Shown here piece after piece: positions 43,001-54,993 of a DNA stretch of 64,000 bases; within the stretch, counting starts at the first letter, position 1, and the number at the start of each line of letters is the position of its first letter. The notes under the pieces are model-generated. The model searched no databases, was not told the origin of the DNA, and saw only the letters and a program-made list of their open reading frames with translations. The stretch is from Sporothrix humicola. Lineage: Eukaryota > Ascomycota > Sordariomycetes > Ophiostomatales > Ophiostomataceae. A program made the position numbers and the translations under genes. The stretch covers positions 186,001-250,000 of the forward strand of contig WNYE01000015.1 of assembly GCA_021396245.1 (NCBI GenBank), given 5' to 3'.

Positions 43001-45339
43001 GCAGCCCCTGCAGACAAAAGTCAGCATCGAGCATCGAGAAGAAGACAACTCGTAGCCAGTCTTCTCGTTTCATGATTTTGAAGGGGTGCACTCCCTAGAA
43101 AATACCTTTTTGTTCTCATTTTTGCTCTTCTTCTTGGTTTCCCTTTTCGCCTACTCTGGTGTTCTCATGACATTCTATTTTTGTTCAATTGGCTTTGCGA
43201 CAATCTATTTTCAGTTGCGCGGCTGTTTTGTGATCTCTCTGCTCGTGCCATCCCTGAAGAAAAAGTCTATTTTCCGTTTCCCTTCTTTTTCGCCCTGGCC
43301 TCGCCATAAAGGCCACGGCCTCGACGATCAGAGTGTAGATCGCCGTGCGTCGCGTGTGCACCGCCTGGACCAAGCGTTTCTGAACAAGATGTCAAAGAGA
43401 ATACCAAAAGAACACTCAAAAGACATGTCGATACCGAACCATAACGCCAGTCGCCTGTGCCTCTCCCTCTTCCTTCCCGATTTTGCATTACTACGGAGGA
43501 CACACAACACTGAACCGTTTCTGCCACTGTCGTTCTTTCCATTCCTGGAGGTCCTGGCAAGGATCACAGCCCATTTTCCGGCTGCCTCTTCAGCACCCCT
43601 GTCAACACCCTCAACTTTGTCAATGCCCACTGAAGAAGAGCAGCCTTACACGGTAAAATGTGCCAAAAATACGGCTGCCTTTCCTATTTTCTCCTCTTTG
43701 CTCTGCTCTCCGGTGGTCACCAGGCACCCTCCACGGCCACTGCCTTCCTCTGCTATCCCTGTTCGGACTAGCCCGGCAAGACCCCTGTCCACAGCCCTCT
43801 GCTAGCGGAATACTTGTTGTGGCAGTGGCCGCTCGCGCCTGCCGCAAAGTATCTTCTTACCTCCCAGCCCCTATTTGCTCCTGCCCTTTTGTGTGGTGTT
43901 GACATTTCTCCCTCTTCTTCTCTCCTAGCCTCAGGCTTTCTTTCCTCCCACATCCACACCCCTGTCACTTCACGATGCAGGCCAAAATTACCAATTACCA
44001 CACCACCACCTCTCACTGCTCAGGCTGTCACTGACGTGCTGCTGTCCTACAGCCCAGTGTAATACAGGTTCCAGGCACTCCAAATCCAAGAGTCTAGGCC
44101 ATTTGTCACCCAAAACCGCGAGCCTCAACAACCACTCTGGTCTCTGATTCGTCTCCCATCTTTTTCCTCTTCTTGACCCCCCTCCACACTCAATAGTCCC
44201 CTGAGGCCTACCAGCCTACCACCATCCCGTGCCTGTCTGTGACTGCCTACGGCACCCACTCTGCTCACTCTTTGGCGTATCCCCCCATCTCCCCTTGTGG
44301 TTTCCCTCTTCCTTCAGTCCTACGACAGCGCCTTTTCCCGTGCGCAGCAGCCAGAACCCTCCCATGTTCTCCTCAAAAACTCGGGAGAGGTCGCCGACAG
44401 TAGTCCTGTCTCTCCCGCATCCCTTGCCCGTTGTTTGTCCTGTGGCTGCCCCTCCCACCATTGGCCTCCATCCCCCCTGCGAGAAACTGGCCGTGGCTGT
44501 GGCTCTCGCTCTTCTCTTTTCAGTTCTTCTCGCAGATCGTGAGCGGACTCCATCCACAAGGCGAAAGGCGAGGACCAGGACCCCCCCAGGGGTCCCAGGA
44601 CCACGACCTGGACCACCCTCCTCGTCCCGCAGCCCGCAGCACGCTCCCACCGACTCGGAGGGGTGGCCTGGCCTTGCCAGAGCCCCACCCACACAAACTT
44701 TTGCTTTGCTTTTGCTTTTGCTCTCACCTCTGGCATTTTATCGTTTATCATCCTTCTTTTTTTCTCCAGCCAAACAAAAGCGCAAATCTGCGAACCCACA
44801 CCTGCGCCTTACCTTTTGCCTACCTTGCATCGTCCATTTGTATAAAGCAAACCTCGTCCGCAACCTTATTTTTTGTTTCTATTCCCCTCCTCTCTCACCA
44901 CTTTCGTCATCCATCTTTCCTCACAAAACACAAACACAAATCCACTCAAAACATACAAACATACCAACATCCACTTGCCCCTACTCACACACACTTCCAC
45001 TCACATTCCCTCCTCACCTCCACGCACACTTCGTCCTCAGGCTTCCCACACACCTGCTTCCACTCCCTTTCCTTCGTCGCCTTGCTCGCCGTCGCCTTGA
45101 TTCCTCCCGCACTCTTGTGGTCCCCCATATGCCCCCATGTCGTTGAGAACCTCTTTATTAGTCCCTCTCATATCTGACGCGGCCGGCTGACAACTCACCA
45201 AGCAATACACTCACTGGTGAAGCACCCTGCCTTTATCTTTTCTACTCTCACACACACACACACATTTGTATAAAGATCATCTGTCTCCCACTTCCCCTCG
45301 AAATCTGAACTCTCCCCTGAACATAACCACCAACGAACA
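40006..45339. other. Gene-poor region, about 5.3 kb, ending in a long leader
   Basis: From 40080 an AT-rich stretch continues the decayed flank. No frame between 40500 and 44200 has a recognisable domain. From about 44200 to 45339 the plus strand is strongly pyrimidine-rich with AC-rich blocks and a (CA)n run at 45249-45264, which I read as promoter and 5' leader of the gene at 45340, possibly with leader introns. Confidence 0.35.
45249..45264. repeat. (CA)n microsatellite in the leader
   Basis: Eight CA units 76 nt upstream of the start at 45340. Confidence 0.85.
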
Positions 45340-46863
45340 ATGTGCATCAAGTACGTCTACTACAACACGTACTCTGACGGAATCGAAGACATCACCGAAC
45401 GCGTCGAATCTTGCACGCCCGGCTACATCTGCCCCAACCCGCAGGTCCAAGAGTTCGACCGCGACTACGCCTGCCCCCGCGACCAGGCCAAGATCCAGCA
45501 AGCCCGCGGCGACCGTCGTCCCGGTGGTCCCAAGGTCACCTCCGGTTCCGCCTCGCCTCGTTCCTCCTCGCCATCCTCGGCCGGCCCCGCCAGCGACGCC
45601 TCCTCTTGCGAACCCCGTGAGCCTCGAGGGCCTCGCCGCCACCGCCGCCGTACCTCGGACGTCTACGTCAACGGCACCAAGGTCTCGTCGACCTCCACCA
45701 CCACTTCTTCTCCGAAACCCCCTTCCTCGCCGCGCACAATGCCGATCCCCATCCAACGCGCCGCCACCATGACCTACGGCGGCATGGAGCCCCCGCCGGA
45801 GCGTGGCCGCCGGCCCATCATCGTCGAGGAGCGCGTGCCGTCGCTGCACAACACGCCCCGCATGATGCCCATCCCCATGCCCGACATCTACCACCACACC
45901 ACAAACATTGCTTCGACCCGCCCGCGCCCGGCCGCCGGCCTTCGTGATTTTCGCGAGTTCCGCGAGATGCGCGACCTTCGCAACGACTTCCGCGAGTTCC
46001 GCCCCGTTGGCCACATGGAGCGCACCTCTTCGCTTCGCCGCCCGTCCATGAGCATGGGCATGGGCCCTTCCACCCCGCCCATGGACAGCAACTTCCTCAG
46101 CCCCAACCGTGCCCGCGCCGACCGCTCGCCGCAGGGCTACGGCAGCGCCGAGGACGAGCAGGAGCGCAAGGAGCGCCGCCGCCGCCGCCGTGCCGCAAAG
46201 GAGCGTGCCGCGGTGATGCCCTCGTCTCTGCCAACCATGGGCGCCACGGACGTCTTTGGCTCGTCGCCTTCTTCCAACTCTGGTGTTGGCTCCGCTGCCA
46301 CCTCTGCTTCTGCCTCGCCTGCTGTCTCCGCTGTCAAGAAGGAGCTTCGCTGGGAGGACGAGCAGCGCCGCCGCCAGAACGAGCGCATTGCCGCCCGCCC
46401 CAAGCTGCCCCGTTCCCAGGCCGTGCCCACCAACACCAAGCTGCAGGGCGAGGTCAAGTCGATCCTCAAGAACTCGACCTCGAACTCGGCTTCGGCCTCC
46501 ACATCGCCTGCCCCGCCTGCCGAGGGCCGCTCCCGCGCCTCCTCTCGCGCCTCTTCGCGCCCGCCTTCCTCCTCCTCTCGCCGCGCCTCCTTTGTGGGCC
46601 CCGTCGGCGAAATGGACGACATCTTCACAACTGGCCTCTCTGGCCTCAACATTTCGAACTCCACTGCTCCCGGTACTTCTGCTGCCGCTACTGCTGGTGG
46701 TACTGTCCCTCCTACGTTTGACGACTTCCCACTCGACGATGCCGAGCGCAGCCGCCTGCGCAACCGCTTCAGCATGCCGGCCCGCCGGTACACAGCCGGT
46801 GGCTCCCACCGGCGGCGCACCGAGTACCTGTACCCCGATGAGAGCCGGTACCGCTTCTACTGA
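45340..46863 (+). CDS. Conserved fungal protein, Arg/Ser/Pro-rich, unknown function
   Basis: A 507-residue protein whose first 50 residues (MCIKYVYYNTYSDGIEDITE, then VESCTPGYICPNPQVQEF) form a short Cys-containing module I know from many Pezizomycotina hypothetical proteins. The rest is low complexity: an acidic/Arg helix-prone stretch with alternating FREFREMRDLRNDFREF near residues 204-223, a basic ERKERRRRRRAAKERAA near 277-292, and long Ser/Pro/Ala regions. It ends RRRTEYLYPDESRYRFY. The run near 277 could be a nuclear signal. No enzyme motif is seen. A 541-codon open frame on the opposite strand is a composition shadow. The start is supported by CGAACAATGTG and the conserved N-terminus. 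Confidence 0.75.
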   Translation: MCIKYVYYNTYSDGIEDITERVESCTPGYICPNPQVQEFDRDYACPRDQAKIQQARGDRRPGGPKVTSGSASPRSSSPSSAGPASDASSCEPREPRGPRRHRRRTSDVYVNGTKVSSTSTTTSSPKPPSSPRTMPIPIQRAATMTYGGMEPPPERGRRPIIVEERVPSLHNTPRMMPIPMPDIYHHTTNIASTRPRPAAGLRDFREFREMRDLRNDFREFRPVGHMERTSSLRRPSMSMGMGPSTPPMDSNFLSPNRARADRSPQGYGSAEDEQERKERRRRRRAAKERAAVMPSSLPTMGATDVFGSSPSSNSGVGSAATSASASPAVSAVKKELRWEDEQRRRQNERIAARPKLPRSQAVPTNTKLQGEVKSILKNSTSNSASASTSPAPPAEGRSRASSRASSRPPSSSSRRASFVGPVGEMDDIFTTGLSGLNISNSTAPGTSAAATAGGTVPPTFDDFPLDDAERSRLRNRFSMPARRYTAGGSHRRRTEYLYPDESRYRFY

Positions 46864-48901
46864 AAACGAAGCGAACATGAAAATCACCAAAAAATACGTC
46901 AAAAAAACATCATGGGATAAAAAACCATGGATTAAAACACGTTGAGAATTGTTTTACGATAGCATGAGGGCTGGGGCCGGCACTCAGGACATATTGGGAC
47001 ATGTATTCTTTTAGGGGTTTGGGTAATTTGGGCACGGGCATTTTCATAGGCGTTTTTTTGATACTCTACAAATTTTCAGCGATCTCATTTTTGAATTTCA
47101 AGTCACTTTTTTCTTGACCCCCCGCCTATGAATTTGAATCTCGAGATGCTTCACTTTGTGCCTGCAGTAGATAGAACTCAACAATCAAAATTGACACCTT
47201 CCATAGCAACACCATCTGCCCCTCACCTCTGACTCTTTTTCTTTTTCTTTTCTTGCACATCAACATTCCCCCCCTTTTGGGTACAACACGATATCGTACC
47301 TCCGATCCCAACGATCGTGTCAAAACCAATGGCTTCGACTACTGATTGGTCGAACTTTCCTTCTTTCAGCTGATCGTGTCCCCTCACTCCTTTGCATCTT
47401 GCACGTCTGCCTATGACTCGACCCGCCGGCCAGTGAGAGCAGAGTGTCGGAGGTGAGGGGCACTTGCATTTCGCTTTTCGGCAGCCTTTCTGCGTCCTCC
47501 AATGCAAGCCACCCCTCCAACTCACACACAGGAAATAATAACCCCACTTATCCACTCCTCGCCCAGCTCTGACTCTCTTGCTGTGCGAGTTGTGCGAGTT
47601 TGTGCTTGGGCTCTGCAAGGCTCGAGCCGAAGATCGGCTGCTGCTGCCTGGAGTGAAGCCGGCCAGTGAGAGCTTCTCAAAAGGAAAGAGTGGAGTCGAG
47701 CGGAACGGGCAGCTCTTAGTGGGCGGGTGCCTGTTAGTGGTGGGCACTGACTTTCCAGTGGGTCAGTCCATGCCAGCAAACATCTGGCCCCTGCGCAGTT
47801 GACAACTTCGCCCCTCAGGCCGTCATTGCCATCCTCTCACCACCTTCACCTTGGGCAACCTTGGACACCTAAAGTCAATCAAAAATACGCCGTACGTCAG
47901 ACACACCTTTGAGGAATTGATGACAAAGGACCACGCTCACTTTCTATGCTATTTACTTTGGGCAAAAATAAAGGGGCAAAAATAGAGACACAACAAAAAT
48001 AAAAATAAATCTCGTGTTGATGTCGACTTTTGCTCGCCTTGTCAACAAAAAGGTTGTGCCACTTGTCGACGATGCACTAACACCGTTTTGTGCACACACC
48101 TGCTCACACTTACACAATCTTATGCACACCATCTTCCGACTTACACGGGGTCACACCTGACCACACCGTCCACACCTTTCCCTTTTGCTCCGACCTGTTT
48201 TGTGCGGCTACTGTGAGGCTGAGCCACACTCCTTTTTGTCCGTTTCTGTTCCCATTTGTTTTGTGCCTTTTTGTTGAAGCTCTCCACCGCTCGAATAGTT
48301 ACTCGTTCGTTTTCGTATGCAAGTCACCTGTTGTGCACCGACTCGTACGTCATTATTGCACATTATTTTTTGAGAGAAGATGCATCAAACAAACAAATAA
48401 AAGTAAAGGAAGAATACAATACCGCTGCAGACCAAGTCTCAGTTAGTTTGTCCCACCATCCCCTGTCGCCCTTTCTTATTCGCTGTTCTCTGGCTGTTCT
48501 CTAGCTGTCCTCGTGACGCATCCGGGACGGGACGTATTTGTTAAAGGTGTGTGGAGTGCGTACAAATCAGATATAAATCATAAAACAAACGAGATGTGAT
48601 AAAAAGGAAAGAAAATAAAGAAAACTGCATCAAAATGCAAATCAAAGGAAAGGGCAGAACGCCTCCAGTGAGATGACTCTTAAATAACACCTCAAAGTCG
48701 CCGCTTCACGAATCCTGCGAGGCGCCTGTCAGCTTTTTTGCCAGCTGTCAGATTGCGCGGGCGATACTAATCAAACGCATCTAGGCATGGCTGCAAAAAT
48801 TGTCTTCTGTTCACAAATGAGTTCACAAATGAGAATAAACACAAGATAGACGCCACAAAATTAAATTCACCAGCCCGTCACCAGCCCCCTCCTCTCCCCT
48901 C
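46864..48901. other. Convergent spacer, about 2 kb
   Basis: No coding sequence is recognised on either strand. AT-rich after 47880. Confidence 0.4.
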
Positions 48902-50260
48902 CTACTTGACATTCTTCATCAGATACCTTGCGCCTGCAAACGCCTCTTCACAGCTCGGCTGGATCTGGGCGGGCGGCAACACAAACCCCGTCTGGCCCAT
49001 GTCCCGCAGTTCCGACGTAAAGCTGTAGGGCACGCCCAGCACGTCGTGCACGTAGTCGACGCTGTTGCCCGTGGATTTGTAAAGCATCGAGCAGATGCCA
49101 CCCGTCTGAAAGTAGACGCCGTGCACATCATAAATGGCATCGGAAGCGCCCGTCGCTAGTTCCTGGAGAGCGGCATAGTTGGAGGGCAGCTTCTCGCATG
49201 TGTAGCCGTACGGCGTCATGAGGAGCTGCCCGTAGGAATGGTAGTCGATGTAGAGCTGTATGGACTGCGCAGCGTGTGTGGACTTGAGCCACGATGTCAA
49301 GGCCACCGTCTCGGGCGCGTCGCTCTCGGCATTGCCGCGGTAGTCTTGGGCGCACGGATCCTGGGAGGCGCCGCCGACAGCCGACCAGGCAATGGGCCAG
49401 TTGCGGTTGATGTCGCGGCCGATGCAGGTGGATGTGGTGCCTGAAGAGGTGGATGCTGTAGACGTTATCGTGGTGGATGCCAAGGTCGCATTGATATTTG
49501 TCTGCCGGTTCTTGCGCCACAGGCGATCCGTCGTCTGGGTGTAGACGAATCCATCCGGATTAACAATCGGAAAGGCATAGACGTCGTACTTTTCTAGGAT
49601 GTCGGTAATCTCGCCATACGTTGTTGTATTGTCAAACGATGCAATAGTCTGGCCACTCTTGGATGTTGATTTGACCAGCATAAAAGCCAGGTATTCAACC
49701 ACCATGGTGGCGATCCACTCGCGAGCGTGCACGGTGCCGTGGAACACGACTGCCGGCCGTTTGGTCTTGCCTCCACCGCTGCCAAAGATGCGCAGACCAG
49801 TCAAGTTGCGGCCGTCCAACGACAAGCCCGACGAAACGAGCTCCGTATGATCAGGATGTTTTGCCTGCACATCCTCCAGAAACTGCACATGGTCTGCGTA
49901 GGGATGGAATGACCGGAACCATGTCGAATTTGCTGTTCCAGCCGTGTACACCTCGTACCGCGTCTCTTCGGCAATGGCAGTCTCCAGATCGAGGTGCATC
50001 ACCGTGGCCTTTTCTGTCGCATCCAGCCCCAGCCGGGCCTCAAGCTCGTCCTGAGCCCCAGGGTGCACCACGACATCCGCAAAACGGCCGACCGTTCGAG
50101 CATCTTGCCATGTTCCTAGACCCAAATCTGAAATGGCGTTGTTGAGGGCGTCAACGTTGTCGTATCGGACAGGGATGCGGAGTACCTGGGTGCCTTTGTA
50201 AGAAACGCGAGCCGTGACGGCTCCCACAATGAGAGACTGCACCAGCAAAGAGAACTTCAT
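48902..50260 (-). CDS. Secreted zinc carboxypeptidase, M14A
   Basis: A 452-residue preproenzyme that removes C-terminal residues from proteins outside the cell or in the vacuole. A signal peptide spans about residues 1-17 (MKFSLLVQSLIVGAVTARV). An activation propeptide follows to about residue 105. The mature domain has the zinc site VFHGTVHAREWIA (His and Glu ligands) near residues 170-182, the substrate-carboxylate Asn-Arg pair in GRDINRNWP near 289-297, the third ligand His in YIDYHSYGQ near 343-351, and the catalytic Glu in SFTSELRD near 418-425. Length and order fit fungal carboxypeptidase A homologs. I start at 50260, where the signal peptide begins; the frame extends 42 nt further upstream. 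Confidence 0.92.
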   Translation of the reverse strand: MKFSLLVQSLIVGAVTARVSYKGTQVLRIPVRYDNVDALNNAISDLGLGTWQDARTVGRFADVVVHPGAQDELEARLGLDATEKATVMHLDLETAIAEETRYEVYTAGTANSTWFRSFHPYADHVQFLEDVQAKHPDHTELVSSGLSLDGRNLTGLRIFGSGGGKTKRPAVVFHGTVHAREWIATMVVEYLAFMLVKSTSKSGQTIASFDNTTTYGEITDILEKYDVYAFPIVNPDGFVYTQTTDRLWRKNRQTNINATLASTTITSTASTSSGTTSTCIGRDINRNWPIAWSAVGGASQDPCAQDYRGNAESDAPETVALTSWLKSTHAAQSIQLYIDYHSYGQLLMTPYGYTCEKLPSNYAALQELATGASDAIYDVHGVYFQTGGICSMLYKSTGNSVDYVHDVLGVPYSFTSELRDMGQTGFVLPPAQIQPSCEEAFAGARYLMKNVK

Positions 50261-51013
50261 GATGTTGATCAAGCCGATGACCTGTCCATGGTTGGATACC
50301 ACATTTGTGAGGTAGAATCAAGACGAAGGCCACCATAACACATGATTACGACAATATACGTCTTGAGTTTCCCCGCGAAACCGGGGTCAATCCGCCTCGG
50401 CACTCGCAAGAAAGCGCCGACAGCTACCTTTTCTGGAATGCGTGTTTGCTGTGCGGCTTTCTTGCGAGTCCCGCGTTCTCTTTATCCTCTTATCACAAAT
50501 ACCCGGAGAATATACCGTACCCAAGTGCAGCTTTGCCACTTGATATTTGCCGGCTGCTCTATTCTGCCTTTCTAGATAGCACCCAGAGAGCAATAGAGCA
50601 GCCTCACTGGGTAAAAGATAAATAATTGTTATTTCGAGTGCTGTTGAATGCATTACTTGCAGCCTCCTTCTACCTTTGCAAGGTATTTGTCTCGGCTGTT
50701 GCGCAGTGGCCGTCTTTTGATTTTGAAAAGGGATTGTGATCTTTTCAAAGAATCTCTATCTGAAGAAGAGCCCGCCAAAATTTTGGAACAAGAAAGAGGG
50801 TTGGCAAGAGAAGCAAACAAGGTAAATGACAAGAAGAGAATGCTGACTATTATGTAATATATATGCAATATTATTATGAATGCGTTGAGGCCAGACATGA
50901 CTAATGATACAAATTAAAGAAACCATACACAGGACTTTACCTAAAGTACTAACCAGCACCACGAGAGTATTTCCACCTCGATGATTTGGTCACCGAGTGA
51001 AACTTGTCCCCTT
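50261..51013. other. Spacer between two minus-strand genes
   Basis: AT-rich promoter region of the carboxypeptidase and 3' flank of the CBM1 gene. No gene. Confidence 0.4.
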
Positions 51014-51686
51014 TTAATGAGCCGTCGTCAAATACGGAATGTTGGTCGATATTGTTGCAGAGCCGACATTGTAGATTGTGGTGATGGTCCGCGTGATGAC
51101 CGTGTTGCCGTTGCCGTCGACACCGCCATTGTCTCCGTTGTTACCTCCATTATTGCCTCCATTATTGCCTCCATTGTTACCGCCATTATTGCCTCCATTG
51201 TTGCCGCCATTGTTGGGTGGCTGTGTCTGGGCCGGCGGCTGCGGCTGGGCAAACGGCGGCGTAAATCCAGGCCGTCCTGGGAAACCGGTCGGACGTCCGC
51301 CGCCACGGCCAGGTCCGCCACGGAATCCACCAAAGCCGCCGGGCGGGCCGTTTGCTGCTGACGATGCCGGTGCAGGGCTGCTGTTGTCGTTGTTGTTGTC
51401 GTTTGCCTCCTGCACAGCACGAATGCCCTCCTGGTCGAGGCACTGGTAGAACCACTCGCTGTTGGGGTTGCACACGGTGCCCGTCTGGCACGCCGTCGGG
51501 CCGTCCCAAGTCTTACCGCCGCCTAGATTGTTAGTGTCTTGCCCAGGGTGAGCTTTGAGCCTGCCTCCGCTGCGACTTACACTGTCCGTAAATGGTTTGG
51601 GTGGGTGTTGCATCCTTGGCGTCTTGAGCAGCGAGACCCGAGGCCACAAAGAGCGCCGCAACGAGCGCGGTCGAGAAAGTTTTCAT
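51014..51686 (-). CDS. Secreted CBM1 protein with Gly/Asn-repeat tail, no catalytic domain
   Basis: Two exons, 51581-51686 and 51014-51522, joined by a 58-nt intron (GTAAGT...TAG) that splits a Cys codon, give 204 residues. A signal peptide spans about 1-19 (MKTFSTALVAALFVASGLAA). Residues about 32-67 form a fungal cellulose-binding module: TIYGQCGGKTWDGPTACQTG and then VCNPNSEWFYQCL, with four Cys in family spacing and aromatic residues on the binding face. The rest has no fold: a Pro/Gly/Arg-rich linker, then seven NNGG-type repeats (DNA at about 51127-51215), ending in a Thr/Ile-rich tail without a GPI signal. No enzyme domain is present. A wall-anchoring or matrix role is inferred. Confidence 0.8.
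51127..51215. repeat. 12-bp coding repeat encoding NNGG units
   Basis: About seven units of TTGCCTCCATTA type on the plus strand inside the CBM1 gene, with T/C changes at codon third positions. Confidence 0.8.
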
Positions 51687-53120
51687 TGTGACTGTGGGTG
51701 TTGTGCGACTGTCAACTTAGGAGATGGTGTGTTGAGGGATTTCGAGACAAAGTGTGAGTGAAGATGAGAGACAGGAAAAAAAAGCAACGGTAAAAGAAGC
51801 AAGAAGCGAGAACACAAGATTAAATTGGAAGGGACTGAGAGAGACGACACTGGATAAGCATATATATATATATGACCTCACAACCTCATGTCGGGATAAA
51901 AACAAGGGTGGATTGGAGGATGAGAAAAGGAACAAGGCAAAATGAAAATCAAAAGAAAACAGAAAAAGAGAGAGACAGGAAACACCGGCCCACAAGCCTG
52001 GATTTCTCTATTAATACCCGGGCTGTACCAAGAATGAAACTGGTGGTCTGCCCGCTATTTTGACGAGATAGGAGAAGGAAATGAATCAAAATGTGATGAC
52101 GAGAGAAAGACTACGCAACCATGGTCTACTATGCCATCCAAGGGTCCGCGTACATGATAGAAAGGAGAATAAAAAAAGCCTTTCACAGTGGTTGGTGACA
52201 GGAGCCAAGACGGAAAAAGGTGGCATCTGTTGTCTGTTGCCTCCTGTCATTCTCATCCTGCCTCGTCCCTAGATCAACAGGAGGGATAAAAAATTTGTGC
52301 GGTCTCGCTTCATCCCGTCTCCGATGCGTGCTTTATTTCCTTAATGGCAAAAGTACGAAAGCAATCGATGCAAACTGGGCAGTCGAGGTATGCAAAGGTG
52401 GCGATGCATTGGTTGTTTTTATTTTCATTTCTTTGAGATCCTGCGAAAAATATCGCCGCTCTTTGCCATTTGATTTTCTTGGATAATTCATCAGACGGGA
52501 ACGACGATGAACGGCGCCAGAATCCGGGTTGTCGTGCCGAATGCACTCTGCCGTTGGCTTTTATCGTGCCTTTTATCCGTTCACCAGAGACAAATAGCAA
52601 ACACAGCGGGAAATTTTGAAAATCAGAGGGAGTTAAAATCGACGTAATCCTTAGCGGTTTCGTTTATTGTTTCGTTGATTGCTATTTTCATCATGAAGTT
52701 CGCTTGGAGCGTCCTTCTGCTAGTTTGTCGTCACATTATCGCATGTAGGGCATTTCTCGGCATTCCCGGTTTGCTTTCGTCTGTTGTGATCGTCCCCTAA
52801 TCTGGCTAATACCAGGAGCACTCCAGCCGTCGTAGGAATTCTCGCTCTTGGCAGACATGAGTGTTGTCTTCAATAGCTACACAGAAACGTGTAAAGGCTA
52901 AATAGCCGTGCAGACGGGCGGACGGGAGGGACGGACATACGTATGTGTATATACGACGCATGTACATTGAATTTATCGTCAATCGGCGCGGGATTTCGGA
53001 CTTGCGTGGGGATGATGCCATGCAGCCAGTGTGTGCTGCGCCGCTGGAAGATACAGCATGCAAAATGCAAAATGCAAAATTCAATAATGCCAACAAAGGC
53101 TCGCTTCATCTTGCCATATC
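51687..53120. other. Intergenic, about 1.4 kb
   Basis: Upstream of the CBM1 gene and 3' of the coiled-coil gene. Holds a (TA)n run at 51859-51873 and an ATGCAAA triple repeat near 53057-53080. No gene. Confidence 0.4.
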
Positions 53121-54993
53121 TCATGCCCAGCGCGCAATCATCTTGTCTCGCTTGGCACTGCCCTCGCGCCGTGCTTTGGTCAGGTATGCCTCAAGAGCAG
53201 TGCGCCGTTCACCAAGGAGCCGAACCTCGTCGACCATGACGGCAATGGAGCTGTCAATTTCTGGGTCGACGAGCTCTGCGTCAGTCAACGGGAAAGGGCT
53301 AAAGGGGCTCTCGGCCAGGACGGACGAGCGCACGAGCCACTCGGCACGACGGGCATCAGCCAAAGGTTGGGTGATGGCCGTCTCGAAGGCCTCTTGGGCA
53401 TTGGTGGCGACATCCCTTGCTTTGGCGGCGCGGTCGGCGAGTGTTGTGTGCAGGTAATGGGCATTGATGCGGGTAGCGGCATCGACGGACGAGGAGGACA
53501 CTTCTCCAGAGAGGCCACCATCCAACGGATCTTCAATGGGCAGCATTAGAGATAGGGTTTCGAGTAGTTGGTCGATGGGGGATGTGGCTCCACTGCTGCC
53601 CAAACCAAAACTGCCTGGACCGTAGCCTGATGAACGGCGGCGCTGGGCTTTGAGTTCGGCACTCATCATACTACTTGAGCCGCCGACGGTGCCTGAGCGG
53701 GTGCGCATATGCGAGGCACCCGTCGACGGCCGCCGGCGTACAGGCGATCCGTAATTGCTAAGGCGGCGGCGCTGGTCTTGGGCGGCCTTGGCACGAGCTA
53801 ATGTCGTGGGGATTTGGACGGCTAATTCCGCGCGGGCGGCTGCAATAAGTGTGTCGGCAGTGGCGTAGTGGGCGGCAGCCGTATCGATGCGGACTGTGAG
53901 GAGGGACAGGTGCTCCAGCAGGAAAGCGAGGCACTCGTCCACGTAGTCGAGGGCGAGAAGCGAGCGCGTTAGGTTCTTGGCATTCTTGCCAGAGAGCGCC
54001 TTGAGGGCAGGGGCAAGGTACTGCTGCTCGACGGACATTTGTGCAACAGGCAAGATTTCGGCATATAGCGACTCAAGCTCGGTTTGTAAAGCGGCGACGT
54101 CGTCGGGCGACGCGGTCGTGTTTGATCTTGTCGTTGTTGCAGCCTCCAACGCCTCCAAATACAGGCGGTCTAGCTTGGTGCGGATCGTCTCCACGGAAAA
54201 CTTGATCAGGTGCAGGCAAATGTCCCGCAGCCGCGCAATGCTCGCTTGCTGCTGCCGAGCCGCCTCGTCTGCGGAGGAGTCCTTTGCAGTAGAAGAAGAG
54301 GCCGGCAATGCCCACCCTAATTTTTGGAGGCTCGCCAGCAAAGTATCGTCTGACCGGCAGAGGCCGTCCACGGTCTGCTGGACACGCTGGGCTAGCGCAC
54401 GGTTCTGCTGCGCTAGATCCCCAACACGGTCGTCGAGTGCGCGGCCGAGACGCTCAACGTCTGTGGCCAGATCCATGCGATCCGCGTCCCATTTCTGCTG
54501 ATGGCGAGCGGCAAAGGCTGACCGTGTTTCGCCCACCGAAGTATTGCCCGTAGGCGCCGCGGCGGCCTCGAGTCGTGCCACCGCATCCTGCTGCTGCTTT
54601 ATTGTCTCTGTCTGCTTGCGGATCGTCTCGGTCGACTGCTCCAGCGCGGCAATGGCCGCTCTCAGGTCGCCGTCCGAAATTGGAAGATGCGCTTGCGGGC
54701 CGTCGTTGCCGTTGTCCTCCAGAGCGGCGGCCAGCTGCTCGTCTCGGCCAGTGCGCTGCAGTGAATAGAATCTGTGATGTCAGCAGGTATGACGGACGAG
54801 ATGACGGAGAAACTTGGACATACAGCTCCAATTCGTCCAAGGTCAACAAGGTGTCCTCGGTTAGGTGAGTGGCCGCCCATTCTGCGAGACCGGGCCCGCT
54901 CGCGGCGTCTCGTAGCGCGGCGTCAAGTTGGGCATCGTCGACGGCAACGGCGCGTGCCCGAAGGATGCTCGCCAAGTCACCTGCCTGCGTCAT
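53121..54993 (-). CDS. Coiled-coil protein of unknown function
   Basis: Two exons, 54824-54993 and 53121-54771, with a 52-nt GTATGT...CAG intron that restores ELELFYSLQRTG, give 606 residues. The start MTQAGDLASILRARAVAVDD leads into a helical domain, then a clear coiled-coil region near residues 85-180 (AALEQSTETIRKQTETIKQQ and QQNRALAQRVQQTVDGLC). More helices follow in the middle, with a Ser/Arg-rich disordered stretch near 355-410. It ends KARREGSAKRDKMIARWA. The helix-dominated plan and length resemble augmin- or kinetochore-type scaffold subunits, but no sequence signature supports that, so function stays unknown. Confidence 0.7.

Noticed and set aside
44229..45146. 305-codon frame upstream of the gene at 45340
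   Set aside because: It is Pro/Ser/Leu-rich translation of a pyrimidine-rich leader, overlapped by another long frame in a second phase.
45277..46902. 541-codon minus-strand frame opposite the gene at 45340
   Set aside because: The plus-strand frame has a conserved fungal N-terminus and good start context; the antisense product is Gly/Arg/Ala low complexity.
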